A stretch of DNA of 64,000 nt. Source: Isoperla grammatica (lineage: Eukaryota; Arthropoda; Insecta; Plecoptera; Perlodidae). The first letter of the stretch is position 1. Each line of letters begins with the position of its first letter. The notes beneath the pieces are model-generated. The model searched no databases and was not told where the DNA came from. It was given only the letters and a program-made list of their open reading frames with translations. Of the stretch, positions 46,001-57,830 are shown one piece after another. The stretch covers positions 25,346,332-25,410,331 of the forward strand of contig OX246738.1 in assembly GCA_945910005.1 (NCBI GenBank), written 5' to 3'. The position numbers and the translations under genes were made by a program.

Positions 46001-46095
46001 GGATATTGCGGTCTTTGGAATAGTTGTGAAGGAATGTCTGAGGGCTGAAATTATAACTCAATGAATCTCAGCATTCCCAGCAATCAGGTTATGTT
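46001..46095 (-). mobile_element. tRNA-derived SINE, body fragment
   Basis: Minus strand: AATGCTGAGATTCATTGAG, then TCAGCCCTCAGACATTCCTT and ACTATTCCAAAGACC. It corresponds to the middle of the SINE at 49.7 kb; head and tail are absent. Confidence 0.6.
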
Positions 46096-49000
46096 ATATG
46101 TTTGCTCGATAACGATGAATTCAATAAGTTTGACGTGTACTGCGGCCTAACGAATGTAACATTAAAATGTACACTTTACAGAGTAGATCTGCTGAGTAAC
46201 TATTCTCAGCACGCATTTATTACAATATTCCATCGTGTTCTAGGTATTCTAGGTAGGTCTAGAGCTATAGTCTATTAGTGTCGAGACGCGATGGATGGGT
46301 GCAGCTAGGCCATGGGTGCAGGCAATGGGTGCAGGCCGTGCGGGCGATGTAGATTGCACATGATCGCAACCTATAGGGGAGTTACGTGATCGCTCTGAAC
46401 GATATTCGTTGGTCGTCACCGGGACGATTCATATCGAGTGCTCAACGTTATCGAGTAGTACAACAATCGCAACAAAAGAGCTAACGATCGCTCAAGTACG
46501 ATTTTCATCGCTATTAAATCGACCAAAGTTACATTATCGCAATGCAGGTCCTTCTTTATAAATAAATAGTGAGGGTGTGTTCCAATTTGCTGTCTTTGGG
46601 CTAGCCGACTACCTTAGATCACTATTCAACAATGAGTGACAAAAACAATAGTTAAAAACAAAAATTAATTGTTGTGCTAGTCCAGTCGCTTACAACATGA
46701 GAACCTGTCATATGACCACAAATGTCCCATTATCGTGCCTGCTCGGCATCAATTAACGACACTGAGTATATCAGTATATAACCTCCAATTAGCCTTGACA
46801 AATACAGGTAGGCCAGATTAAATGGCTTCAAGGGCCAGGGCTGGATGTTGGGTACCCGCAATTGAGCCTGTGAGCGAGAGAGAGATTGAGCCGAACTCAT
46901 CTATGAGCAAGAGAACGCTCCAACTGATGGCGTAGGAACGCTCCAACTGACGGCATAAGAACAGACTGGTATTTAGGATATCATAGTGTTCACTTTTCAG
47001 ATTACTTTTGGACAGAGGAAGCCTGTCTATCTCAGGGAGAATGAATGTCAACTTTTTAATGAAGCCAGATAGAATTATGATTCCCAACTGTTCAACACGT
47101 TCCAACAAGAAACAGAGCCTCTTAGATTGAATCCGTACTTGCGTATTCTACTTTTTAGAACACATATTCTATTCTATTAATGTGTATAGAACTATGTTCA
47201 TTACCCTTAGATTTGGCAACAGAGCATATATACGTCTTTCTGGGCCAAAGCTGCTTTCAGTCGCAAACTTTCGTCTAACGAGTACAAATTTTATGTGCCT
47301 GTGAACACAAAAATTTACGTTAATATTTTAAATTAAGTACCACACAAAATACGTTTCAGGAAAATTGCTTCGTTCCATCAGTATAATTTGTGAGTTATAA
47401 TAACGGCTCAAGTTGAGACAACTTTAATTGTGGCCACCGGCTAGACCACCAAGGTCTTATGGCGTTTAATTCTCACCATTCACTCAAACGTTTTCACCCA
47501 ACGTTCCATAAATTTAAATGCTTTTGTGTTTCTGCCAAAATCATTTCTCTCGTTTTCCTGGGATTTGTTTAATGAATAAATTTTGAATAACTAAACTTGG
47601 GAAACGCTTTACGTGAAGAACTGCGTTGAATAACATTGAGTATCTCCTACAAAGAGAAAAAAGGGGATCTTAAATACTTAATGTCTTAAGAACGAACACC
47701 ATTTCTAAACCACAATCCCGTTCGAGGTGGGTCTCTCCTCTTGGTGACCGGTCGTTCACGGCTATTCCTCCCCTTCGCTCACAGTCTTGAAACATTTTTT
47801 TTATAAGCTACAACAACAAAATATCTTTACCCGAGTCACCCCGAGTATGACCAGAAGAAAAAAGAAAAAAAAACATGTTGTTTCTACGCGTACCGGCCGT
47901 ATACACTTCCAACTTTACGGTGCTGGCTCCACGGTTACATAATACTAAATGTGACATTTTATATATTTTTCTCGATTTAAAATACTTATGAAATAATGAC
48001 TATGAAATCACATGGCTGTAGCATAAACAGGGACTAAACTACAGCAATTTTTGTGTACCGATAAATAAACGAATACAAATTGGAAATTTTTCGATTAACA
48101 ATGTATGCGGAAAGAACTGAAACCCATGCCTCAAACTTCTTAGTCATTATAAGGCATCCTTTACGTATAACTGAGAATTGACTTGAAGCCACCAGCACTG
48201 TTACTCGTCAAAATGTCAGAGAGCGAAAAAGTACGTAATTAGTTGACGCTAGAGGAGCGAGCGATACGAACTTGCTCCCTATGTCTGTAACTCGACTGGC
48301 CAGTAACTCGGCTGCCTGCTGATACCTCGGCTCGGCGGGGTGGGGGGATATTAGTGTGGTCGCATTGCGTCATATATCAACAGCTGATAATGATTGTGTG
48401 CATTTTTGATAGCGGGCTGGAATGGCTTTCCTTGCTGGAAGGCCATGGTCATATGGTCTTCTCGGTATTCAATATTTTCGTATGTCTCGCTTTGTGACCT
48501 AAACGCTTACCAACAACCTAACTGGTCTCTCTTTGGAGACACCGGCGAAATGTGGAGGATCTGATTCAACCGATTTCATTTATGACATATAAGGTTATTG
48601 CTGAGAGTACATCGTAAAATAAATAATAAAGTGAATTGAATTGCTAAGCCGCCATTGCATTTACGTTCGTCTGTTTGTTGCTCTATCATATTTACGATTT
48701 CTCAACGTCTATATTGATTGTGATCGTCAATCTCAACAATAGCGACTATCATCACCCAGTACCGTACTTAACCACCATCTTGTAAAAGAAATATTGTTAA
48801 TATGATGTAATATTTCACTTGTTCGACGTGAAACAAATAATTTACCTAACGAGGCAACACGGACGTCATATGACCGAGTACGTCGTTAAACAGCAAGAAT
48901 CAAATAACGAGGGAATATAAAATGAATAACATTATGATTTTAACGGAGATTATACTTCGTTGTAACGTCATATGACCTAAGTTGTAGAGTACTCCGTTCA

Positions 49001-49700
49001 ACACCAAATAATCAATCAAACAAATACTAACTTTTCTCGCCATATTGTTATAATTCCTCTCTCTCTCTCTCTCTCTCTCTCTCGCCCTTCCTCTCTTCCT
49101 CACCCTCTCCTTTTCTGCCGAGTAATACTTACTATTATTTATTTATATACATTTTTGCAGAATACGAAATAATATCCGTAGATTGAAATGTCTCGGCACC
49201 ATTATTTCCTATTTTCTTTCAGTCTTTTCAATTTCTGGTGATATATATGCATTATGCACGTTGCACACAGCACACTCTAGGCTTGCATTGTGTTGAGGAT
49301 TCAACGGTTTTCTACACATATTGAGAAATAATGTTGAATAATGTGTTTTCAGAAGATCATATTATTTCCTTCTGTCACAATAATCCTTATCAACTGGAAT
49401 GACAGGTCAATTTACGCCGGTGGAAAGAAGCATCTTTGCATACAAAATTAAACTTAAGTTAATCGTCTAAACAAATAATCGTGTAGTAATGAGCGTCAAA
49501 ATACAATTGTTCGCAAATATATATGCACTATACGCGAAGCAGGGTTGCATCCATTGCTGGTCGGCACTGCAACAATAATTAAATCAGATCATTAATTGTG
49601 TGTTGCCACAAGTAATTATTTTAATTTGAAAGTGTTCTGTTATAAATATATGCATGGTTTCAGTATTCCTGTTTGAAGACCGTTGTCGTTGCGAACCCAT
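46096..49700. other. Long stretch without recognisable genes; (CT)n
   Basis: Contains a local duplication of GGAACGCTCCAACTGA-GGC near 46910-46955 and a (CT)n run at about 49050-49083. The 96-aa minus frame at 46818-47108 and others have no similarity I can name. No RNA genes seen. Confidence 0.45.
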
Positions 49701-49710
49701 ATGTATCGTT

Positions 49711-49985
49711 ACCGATAGAGGTGGCTCAGTGGTAAGACGCGAGACTCTAATTCGGGAGGTCGCCGGTTCGATTCCGGCTACCGGCAGTCCTGACTGAACG
49801 TTTTTTCCGAAATTTTCCTAAGTCGTAGGCGAATGCTGGGATTGAGTCATATTATCAGCCCTCGGACATTCCTCCCCAGCTTTCCAAACATCCTAATAAC
49901 CTAGTTAGTCAACTGAAGAGGGGCACATCAGGTAAAGCTGGTGTGCACCCTATAACGGGTATTCCTACGAGAAATTATTATTATT
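49711..49985 (+). mobile_element. tRNA-derived SINE, full-length, perfect 10-bp target duplication
   Basis: Reference copy for the family here. Polymerase III A box TGGCTCAGTGG at 49722-49732 and B box GGTTCGATTCC at 49765-49775 lie in a tRNA-like head. The body has TTTTCCTAAGTCGTAGG, GAATGCTGGGATTGAGTCAT, CCCTCGGACATTCCTCC, and GGGCACATCAGGTAAAGCTG; the tail is ATTCCTACGAGAAATTATT with a few ATT repeats. ATGTATCGTT occurs at 49701-49710 and 49986-49995. SINEs borrow LINE machinery; the partner LINE is not identified. The exact duplication and intact boxes suggest recent insertion. Confidence 0.95.
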
Positions 49986-49995
49986 ATGTATCGTT

Positions 49996-50888
49996 GTGTG
50001 GTATTGCGCGAATGCGCAGTCAGAATTCCATGGCCCATTGGTTATGTAAATGTATACTTAAGCGTCCGTAGTGAGACTTGTGTCATCAGAACATATTTCC
50101 TCTTATCTTGTATCTTCATGATTACGAAACATCACTTTCTTCTCAGTGTGAATCCCCTAATATCACCCTTAAAGCTATGAGTTGTCACTGCCACTGATGT
50201 GTCAAGAAAGAACAAAGACGGTTGTTCCGTAAATAATATTCTCGTTTAGTGAAACAAATCTCCTTCGTCCTACGCTGTTGTCATAGAAGCATAGAATGCT
50301 CCGCCTTTGCAGATTGTTATTTTTGTGAGAACTTTTCTCTTATTTTTGAAATCCTTAGAGGTGATGCTGGAAGACTAAATTGAGTGGAACGTGACATTGC
50401 ATAATCACGGAATTACATCAGTAACAAAATAATGTTTCAGAACAGAATTATGTTCTACCAAAAAGTAGGCTTCTTGAAGTTATATACATCACGAAGTATA
50501 AAGAAATAATACTCTATTGAACATGTGGGGGGTAAAAACAACCAACAAATTAATATATTATTATAATAGCATTGTGGGTTCCACTGGTTGCCCATCAACA
50601 TCGTATTATCGTCGTCTTAAGTTTTTTAAATATGCTGAAAGAACAAAAATTATATTGTTCTTAATTTTTCAGCCGCTGACAGCGGCAATATTTCAACTTT
50701 AATCCACTTCTGATCGAACTAGGTTTTGTAAAGAATACGTGATGGTGATCAACAATTTTTATTGCGGTTCAAGAACATACTTCGTTCTACAGTATAAGGT
50801 AGGCTATATTCAGTTTAAATTATAGTTATTGCTTTTTTGTTTATCATTGCTTGAACTACAATAAACATTTTTGATCTCCACTATCACG

Positions 50889-50919
<31 letters not shown>

Positions 50920-52439
50920 ACTCAGTACGAAAGAGGTGGATTACAGTAGCAATATTATTGCGGCGGCTGAATTATTAAGAACAATATGATATTAGTTCTT
51001 TCAGAGGTCAATGTTTCAAATTATTTCAAAGAAAAATGTGTTACGCATATTTTAGAAACGTGAAAACGATGATACCAAACATAAAAAAAAATCACATGAA
51101 GATATTTCAATGTTTGAATGTATTCAGTATTCAAGTCTAAAAAAAACGGTCAATATTTTCGCCCGACCCATTTTTCTCTTTACCGTTCGATGTCTTACCC
51201 GTTCATCTTCGGCTGTCTCCGACCTTCAGCAACAATACATGGCCAGTGACGTCACTTCAATAATACCACCAAACAGAGGCGATTACGATTTAAAAGTCTA
51301 CTTTAAAAAAAGTTATTTAAACAAAGTTTGGTTCTTGGATATTGATGTTTTTTTCTTCGATCTGTATGTTGTAATTTTACATCGATGGACAAGAACAACC
51401 TTAGTATCCACTAATGTGCGCCAGGTGCGCTTCTGGTTCAACACGTGACGTCCTAGTGACGTCATGATTGACGTAGTGCAGTGGTGTGTGGAACATGATC
51501 GATAGTTTTGCATTGAAACGACTTCTCCGACCTCTGAACTGAGAAGTTTGAATGTAAGCTCGAGAGCTAATGGTAGAAAAACGCAAATAAAACTCCAACT
51601 TATAAGTGGCAAAATTTGACCACGCAACACATTCGGGAGATGGATATTTGTAAGACCTAAAATGTAAACAATTCTTGAATTAAATAAGCTCAAAATCAGT
51701 AAACATTTTAGGCAATTTTAGTGACAATATTAATGAATTGAAAGTGTTGCAGAAAATGTAAGACGTTATTGAAGACTAAAAACCCATGTTCGAGGATAAC
51801 TGAATGAAAATAATTTATAATAGAATACTATATTTCCCCGCGTGGATGTTATTGAAACATTGTTCACATACACCACACAATTGCGCTGTGAATTATTTGC
51901 TAACCAAACTAATCCGTATCAGTAATTATTTCCTGCACGCGGGAACGTTTAAGCTAGTGCGGTGTCTGTGTAATCACTGCACGTGATGGCTTTGGTTTCA
52001 CCCACGCGTTCAGTCAATTCAGTCCGTACAAAGCTCACTCGCAATAACCATGCGGTACATGTATGTGCGTCCCGTCAGGTGGCGCGCCTGGTGGCAACAT
52101 GACTCGTCTCAATTAGTGATGATTTGGACTTCCCCCAGGAGAATTACCAAAAATGATGGTTAATAATCTGATTGTCAAAAAAAAAAAAAAAAAAAAAAAA
52201 TAAGAAATCCAATACATTTTTTCACCTCGTATAAGAAAATGAACCCATTTTGTACTTTGTATACTCACCTATAATGTGCAAAATTTCGCAACCCATTGGA
52301 AGCGGCAGGCTGTATTTAGCACCAGGAAAACGCGCGTCTGATAAGTTGGTTAACCAACCTCCGCTCCGGCCATCCCCTCCAAACCAATACTGGTCGTTAG
52401 TGCTAGTTAGTACTGGAATTCGGAGGTTAGTGCTTTCAC
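49996..52439. other. No gene recognised; homopolymer runs
   Basis: T-run at about 50888-50914 and A-run at about 52179-52201. Two CRE-like TGACGTCA sites lie at 51247 and 51457. Overlapping frames at 51110-51448 and 51313-51693 are not recognisable. Confidence 0.45.
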
Positions 52440-52739
52440 GGGTAAAAAATTATTAAGCTTTAATTATAGGGATAGCCAACTTGACGTCAAATTGAACAAC
52501 CACTTTTTTAATGAAATAATAGACATTTTCTTGCGCTCATCATTAGTGCAACTAGTGCATTGGTGCTAGTGTTCGAATTTGGACGTAAGTGCTCTATTAG
52601 ATAAAACATTAAAGCTTTTAACCCTAAATAAAAGCTTAACTGTTTACCTAATAAAGCACTAACGATGAACGCAAGAAAATATTATCCATGTCTTTTATTA
52701 AAAAAAGTGGTTGGCTAACTTGACGTCAACTTTTTACCA
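52440..52739. mobile_element. Foldback element containing paired TTGACGTCAA sites
   Basis: Imperfect inverted repeat about 300 bp long. GGTAAAAA / TTTTTACC at the ends, TTGACGTCAA in each arm (52481-52490 and 52720-52729), then CCACTTTTTTAAT, TTTTCTTGCG-TCATC and TTAGTGC in both arms. A second hairpin at the centre pairs AAAGCTTTTA with TAAAAGCTT. Non-coding. Confidence 0.75.
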
Positions 52740-52769
52740 ATAGGAGAACTAACGTACAACGTCTATGGG

Positions 52770-52925
52770 AGGACGTGGACTGCTTTTCGTCTGGCTTCTC
52801 TGCCTCGACCTTTCCGGCTAGGCCCTACCAGAAGCATACGCTTCCGCTGGCATAGCCCTCGCCTCTCCGGATTGTCAAAGCATGCAAACCTGCCCAAGTC
52901 GATAAGGTAACAGGGCCTGATCAGG
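52770..52925 (-). repeat. Dispersed ~140-bp repeat, copy B
   Basis: Reverse-oriented copy of the repeat at 21.71 kb: TTGGGCAGGTTTGCATGCTT, GCGGAAGCGTATGCTTCTGG, TAGGGCCTAGCCGGAAAGG, TCGAGGCAGAGAAGCCAGA. The 85-aa minus frame at 52763-53020 is a translation of this repeat. Confidence 0.7.
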
Positions 52926-54240
52926 GTGAGTTCGTGGTTTTGTAAGTGGAAACATTTGAATTTTTTAGTTTGATTGGATGAAACCCCACAATTTGAAATA
53001 TTATTGTTTGTTTTTTTCAAACGGAAATATTTTGTAACACGTTTTGAAAATTGTTATATCACTTACTCTCACACACCCTGCGCACACTCGCCTATTCACA
53101 CACACGTCCTGCGCATTCTATTTTAAATTGTGTCTAAGGTACTTTTCGATCTTGCATAGAAATTACTCAAATTGACGCCATCTCACCGTTCCTGTGATCT
53201 AGTCCCGAAGATGAACACAAGAAGCGGTGGAGCGTTTGTGTATCAAACATCTTAGAGGTTGGGGATCGCGGTAACGTGAAAAAAATAAATTTCGGTGAAT
53301 TCGTCATTGATTTTGAATTGTGTGCTTTCGCAGGGAAAATCCAATTCGTCCACATTCGCGTCCATAAACATTGCTACGGAATATTAAATTGTTTTTCAGT
53401 CATCCTTTTCATTCCATTTTCAAACAGAAAGAGCTTTTGTGCAAACATTTGTTATTTATCTTCAAAATACGAGCTGGATGAATGAAATCATTTCTGAAAA
53501 TGTGTGTGTTTTGATAACTCCATGGATCTCTATTAGGTTGTTTTAATAACTAAATTACTGTAGCAAATACCCTGATTATAAACGAAAGAGTATATTTTGA
53601 ATAAAGGGTTAATTTTGTAAAGTTAATATTATTTTGTAGGTACACCAATTTTCAGGTGGTTTTTAATTTTTATGTAAGGAGGTGAACAAAAAGATCTTTA
53701 CATTTTTCATTTCAAACCCTGAACCAACATGTTAGTTGGGGAAATATGATATGATGTTTCTTGTGTTAGCTCAGTACTTCAGATAGATTTTAGCAAAGCA
53801 TAACGAAAATACTATTGTGGTTTAGGTGTAACACATAGGTTTTGTGCGGAAAGTTGAAGGAAAACTAAACGAGCACAGTAGCTGTAATTAAATTGGGTTT
53901 TAGGGATGATCAAATTATCAAAATATATAATCGCTTACACTAGATTAGTGACACATTTTATGAAGGAAAGTAAAACGCAAAGAATAGCTCTTTTGGTAAG
54001 ATTACTCGGGGCAAATTTTGTTTTCTAACTCACTGCAAATACATTAGGCGGATGGAAGTAGCGTTGCCCATGACTATTAGCGATGACGTCACAAAATCGG
54101 CGGCTGTTCGTTACATCGGTATAATTCCGTGAAGTATTCGCGTTTTCGGCTTTCGACTTTTTGCATGTTTAGCACATTTCCTATTCGTGACAGCCCACCT
54201 TTAAACACTAGTTTTCAAGAAGATTTTTATTGACGGGGAC
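52926..54240. other. No gene recognised
   Basis: No coding similarity, RNA gene or clear repeat. A CRE-like TGACGTCA lies at 54084-54091. Confidence 0.4.
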
Positions 54241-54243
54241 TAA

Positions 54244-54370
54244 GGCCCGGTTTTTCAATCGGCCATTAACGGGGCCGTTAGCTGACGGTCTGCTATCTGC
54301 ATAGGGGTTGTTGGGTTACAGATTACGGACTGTCTGCTAACGGCCCCGTGAACGATTGAATAACCGGGCC
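54244..54370. mobile_element. PIF/Harbinger-like MITE (127 bp), TAA target duplication
   Basis: Ends GGCCCGGTTTTTCAATCG and, reversed, GGCCCGGTTATTCAATCG, flanked by TAA at 54241-54243 and 54371-54373. CCGTTAGC-GAC / GTC-GCTAACGG blocks pair further inward. GGCCCGGTT.TTCAATC with a 3-bp TWA-type duplication is a familiar Harbinger MITE signature. Confidence 0.88.
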
Positions 54371-54373
54371 TAA

Positions 54374-57300
54374 TTTTGTTTAAACCAAATTTCAGAGACG
54401 TTCATGCGCGTATAGTCGTGAAATGATTCCAACCAGTTTCCAGGTAGGTAGGTCTATGTGTACTATTCCTCCGGGAAACATGTTCCCTATTAGTGCAACC
54501 TGGTAACGAGACAGGCGTGGCTTGAATGTCTTCCCAGAGGACCCTCGAACTCGGCGAGACGGGATGAGCTGAGTGAGATTGATCCGTGGACTCGTTATAC
54601 CGAGTGCGAGACGAACGAATGCATGTATCAAAACACCACTCCATAATACTTGGCTTGACAAACGAGTCGACGGTACCCATGAGGCATCAACATAGACTAG
54701 ACGTCTTTGATTGTGTATGTCAGAGGTCCGCGAGTTGGGTCGCAGGCACAGAAGAGGGCCGTGTAGAACGATTGGCACTTGGAGCTTTTCCAGCTGGCAC
54801 GCACAAACGTTTACAAACGCATTTTATAAAATAAAAAAATAGCCTGACAACAACAACTATTTTATTTTGTATCAGTTCGTGGGTTTATTCACAACGAATG
54901 ATAAATATTTCTTAAGACCACAATACAGTACATTTAAATTGCAGAATACTGATAGCGGTATTGTAAAGAACTTCACGTACGCTCATGTCCAATTTGCTGA
55001 AAGCGTCCACTCCATTATTTAACCAACGAATTTTAATAATTCACTGCCACCTTTCTGAATGATTCGTACTGTACGTTGAGCTGGGATCGTTTTACGATTC
55101 ACTCGATGTCATCATCTTTCGATTCTGTTCGATTCCTTTATTTTACGCTGTATTTTCATTGCCCATATTCCTTCTAACAGTTTACTTGTCCTCATTCGCT
55201 GATACGAGGAGACCAACAACTATCAACCATCCCACACTAAATCAGTGCCAGTTCACCGATACATTACTCCAATAAAGAATATTTGAAAGTTTAGGGTTGA
55301 AAAAAGAGCGATCAAAATATTCGAGGAATTGTGGAAGATATATCCCTACACTGACGGCTTAGTAACTAATGAACTTGTTTGTGAAATACATTAGGCCTAC
55401 ATTGTATTGCAATGTCCCAACATAGAGATAGAAATGATTTCAACAACTACTTATTGGTCAAATATCTTGTTTTCGCAATGGCAACCAGCAATCAAACCCT
55501 TTGAAGTCCTCCAAATAGCGAAATTTATACAAATAACTTTCCGCTTTCTTGATTGTAATACCGGCCCTAAAGTGAGTAACAATATTTCAGATTGTAAAAT
55601 TGCAATTTATTTTTTTCTCCCCTTTGCTCTGTTTATATTTGTATAGATAATTAAATATGTTAAAAGATGAATAATAGAATATAGTAAACTTGCGGTTATT
55701 TATGTTGTAATCCTTTACATATTTTGTACAAATTTGAAAATGTATATTATATTTATTTTCGATTTTGTATGCTTCCTAGTATTATATCTAACCTATTCTC
55801 TTTCATTGATTTGTTATGAGTTCCTAGTTGTAACTGATTTAACTAAAGCATTTAAATTATAAATTTAATATATTTATTTTAAGAGGTTAATATTGAATGT
55901 TGGTTAACGTGAATTAACGCATATGTAGTAACTATACTACAAATATAACATAAAACAAAACTATAAAACAATAAGTCAGTATAGAGGTTATAGAATAATA
56001 TTATGCCCCATCTCCCTTTCACCTCCAACTTGGCAGCTCCAACGCACACATGAAAATACATCCATACGAACTTTGGTTGGTCGAGCTTATAATAAACGAT
56101 AAGTTTGCGTCAACAAGCCACACGAAAGATTGGAAACCACTGCCTTTGCAATATTTTAATAGCGGTGTACCAGGAATTATTTAGATTCCATTAATGCGAT
56201 ATCTGCGATGACTCATTGTAGTGGCTACATTCGATAACTCTGTTCGCTGGCGGATACCGCCAAGTAAGCATGTCGCTTGCAGCCAAGGCGATGGCATTGT
56301 AGTATACAAGCTCTGGTTGTAATACTGATACCTCGCTCGCGGTTAGGTAGCAGCGCGCCGGGCGGCGTGACCTGGCAACACCTGTGCGGAAACCTTCTCA
56401 AACGAGTATTGTGTGTATTTATTTATGCTCGCAACTCTTCACCTCAGTATAGAACAATATGGTTGTGTGTGTCTTTTGGTTCTGTTGGTTTATTCCTGCT
56501 CGCAATACAGAGGAACCTGGGTTTGAGTTACAGGTCGAGCAGAGATTTTTGAACTTCTTGAATTATTGAATCGATGGATGTGTTTTTGTTGCCGGTGACT
56601 TTGAAGGCGTGACTTTGAAGGCGTGCTAGAAACGAGGTACACATTACACAATCACATGATGAATGGTATATTGTCTGCCAATCACAATCACAAATGTATT
56701 GATTTTATGTTTAATTTGGATCATCTCCCAATGTCTCAAGCGATAATTTTTATATATAAAATATATGCATATAAATATATAGTGTCAGATAAGCGCTAAA
56801 TGCTACTGAATGACAACCCTGGGAAATGTGATTTCAGTTTCTCACTGCGGCTAAATATGCCAATTCATTTAGAGAATACTTATGTACTTTGAATTTAATA
56901 ATAATACTAACAATAATAATAATAATTTCAAATTAGTTTTACTTTACTTTGAACAAACAAGTGCTTTTTACCTTTTTTTAACTCAAATCCATCAAAAGTG
57001 CCATGTTCTCTCGATGGTGCTCTATAAGAGCACTCAAAATACACTAGATGCATTCTGGTGGCAAAAAAATAAACTTCTAAATAGAGTGGTTTAGCTGTCA
57101 ATTTTCATTGTTGTTTCATTGTTATTATTCATCAATGGCGCTGAAAGAAGGTTGCTTAGCAGCGCTATCTATGTTAGTTTTGAGTGTGTTGTGTAACAAT
57201 GAAATATTTTTGTATAAACGCTCAAATTCGTCTTCTATAATATTCGTTGACCGCTCCGCCGCTTAGAGCGCTGCAAACGCTGTCGACAGAACACCTAAGC

Positions 57301-57612
57301 CAGAGTTTCTTATAGTAGTATAGCATACAGTACACTTCAGGACGCAGTTGATGCCTTCAGTTCAGCTTCACTCTTCAGCGCTAGGGGTAACTACGCGCCC
57401 CACGGTACAAGCTTTGCTTTTGTCTAGTGTTTCTCTGGGTGTAAAGGGTCAACGCAGCAGTCGTGTCTTCAGTACTGAGATAAGCAGTACCAGGTAAGTG
57501 AAAACATGAGGAATTATTTGTTTTGTAGGTAAAGCAGAGACCCTTCGATGACCAATTCAAACTATGTTTTTTATAAGTATTTTAAATGAACTCTTTAGGC
57601 AGGGCAGTGCAT
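54374..57612. other. Long stretch without recognisable genes
   Basis: Overlapping frames at 54392-54834 on both strands match nothing I know. At 55300-55390 the frame VEKRAIKIFEELWK resembles the VQKRAIRII motif of LINE C-termini, a possible tiny retroelement scrap. TA-rich near 56745-56785. A possible 5' exon is listed separately. Confidence 0.4.
57340..57493 (+). other. Possible non-coding 5' exon ending in a strong splice donor
   Basis: GTACCAG is followed by GTAAGTGAAAAC at 57494, matching the CAG|GTAAGT donor consensus exactly. Upstream sequence is GC-richer than its surroundings and contains repeated TCAGT/TTCAGTTCAGC motifs like arthropod initiators. There is no open frame of note. 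Without transcript data or a downstream exon this is a weak call. Confidence 0.15.
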
Positions 57613-57830
57613 GGTTTTGGGTTGGGTAAGTTCCCACAAAAAAGGAACTTTTAGAAGACAAGTTTTTCGCGGTGTATAAAAGAAACTTTTAAAAGTTACA
57701 GTTCCTCAAAAAAATAAGGAACTTTTGCTTTACTGGAATATTATAAGTTCCTTTGAATGTTCCGTCTAAAGTTCCTTTGGCAAAAACAGAGTTACATATA
57801 GAATTTAAGTGTGCTTTTTACCTTCGTATC

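Noticed and set aside
46818..47108. 96-aa minus frame as a transposase N-terminus
   Set aside because: Composition is protein-like but I can identify no domain motif and no inverted ends around it; left unannotated.
49711..49785. Functional tRNA gene
   Set aside because: Good A and B boxes, but followed by a ~200-bp body and ATT tail shared with other copies and flanked by a target duplication; it is a SINE head.
54392..54834. Overlapping 128-aa minus and 82-aa plus frames as a gene
   Set aside because: No recognisable domain, no splice or poly(A) context, and both strands open together, as expected by chance in GC-richer DNA.
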